This document shows, in pieces, positions 63,933-64,000 of a stretch of 64,000 nucleotides of DNA (position 1 is the stretch's first letter; each line of letters starts with the position of its first letter). The translations under genes and the position numbers were made by a program. This DNA comes from Chloroflexota bacterium (GTDB lineage: Bacteria; Chloroflexota; Dehalococcoidia; Lucifugimonadales; Lucifugimonadaceae). The stretch spans positions 18,510-82,509 of the forward strand of contig JAQBUH010000008.1 in the NCBI GenBank assembly GCA_027624075.1, in the 5' to 3' direction. Below the pieces are notes generated by a model, which was given only the letters and a program-made list of their open reading frames with translations, had not been told where the DNA came from and did not search any database.

Positions 63933-64000
63933 AAATTCATGGAGAGTTTGATCCTGGCTCAGGACGAACGCTGGCGGCGCGCCTAATGCATGCAAGTCGA
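63933..64000 (+). rRNA. 16S ribosomal RNA, 5' end only
   Basis: The conserved 27F site GAGTTTGATCCTGGCTCAG begins at about 63943 and is followed by GACGAACGCTGGCGGCGCGC and CATGCAAGTCGA. The mature 5' end is placed near 63933 by analogy with E. coli. The gene runs off the window. The short tract is compatible with Chloroflexota but not decisive. Confidence 0.97.

Overview
The window is a GC-rich (roughly 60% or more in the lines I counted) bacterial chromosome segment that runs into the 5' end of a 16S rRNA gene at its right edge. The gene repertoire fits a marine or groundwater Chloroflexota member of the SAR202/Dehalococcoidia type: RraA-family protein, M81 peptidase, two mannonate-dehydratase-like barrels, a mycothiol-type DinB enzyme, an S15 peptidase and many small orphan dehydrogenases. 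This placement is inference; only about 68 bases of 16S are present.

Layout. 1-9.5 kb is ordinary host DNA: pncB (partial), CNNM/CorC transporter plus tilS, recA, a LysR regulator divergent from an orphan phosphonate/selenate-type binding lipoprotein, and the E1 alpha/beta subunits of a 2-oxo acid dehydrogenase. 9.5-10.6 kb is a non-coding patch of degenerate REP-like repeats. 10.6-16.9 kb holds secreted proteins (CAP, spondin-like, a frameshifted lectin-like protein), a nonsense-interrupted YCII gene, a peroxiredoxin and MTA phosphorylase. A tRNA-Leu(TAA) lies at 16.94 kb. 25.8-32.8 kb, 42.5-49.7 kb and 52.1-63.5 kb are again host genes, including a sugar-acid cluster, a phosphohexomutase/SelA-like pair and a methionine-cycle cluster (pfkB-type kinase, ahcY, metK).

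The unusual part is phage. Virion, packaging and phage-regulator genes, all on the + strand, occur in three blocks (18.5-25.6 kb, about 32.9-42.4 kb, 49.9-52.0 kb) separated by host-type genes that are mostly on the - strand. Block 1 has the C-terminal part of a large terminase and a tightly coupled run of structural genes. Block 2 has a portal protein, a repeat-containing virion-like protein and a probable small terminase. Block 3 has a CI/LexA-like repressor with a divergent promoter-operator region and two zinc-binding regulators. I recognise no integrase, capsid protease, lysis or replication genes. This looks like one ancestral prophage broken up by host and cargo genes, or a dispersed domesticated particle (gene-transfer-agent-like).

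An AT-richer two-gene module (DUF1828-like plus a DUF6978-like partner) sits just behind the tRNA-Leu, exactly where the large terminase loses its N-terminal ATPase half. It is the best candidate here for an uncharacterised accessory (defence or toxin-antitoxin-like) system.

Several host genes are freshly broken: two by single in-frame stops, one by a frameshift, and two survive only as fragments.
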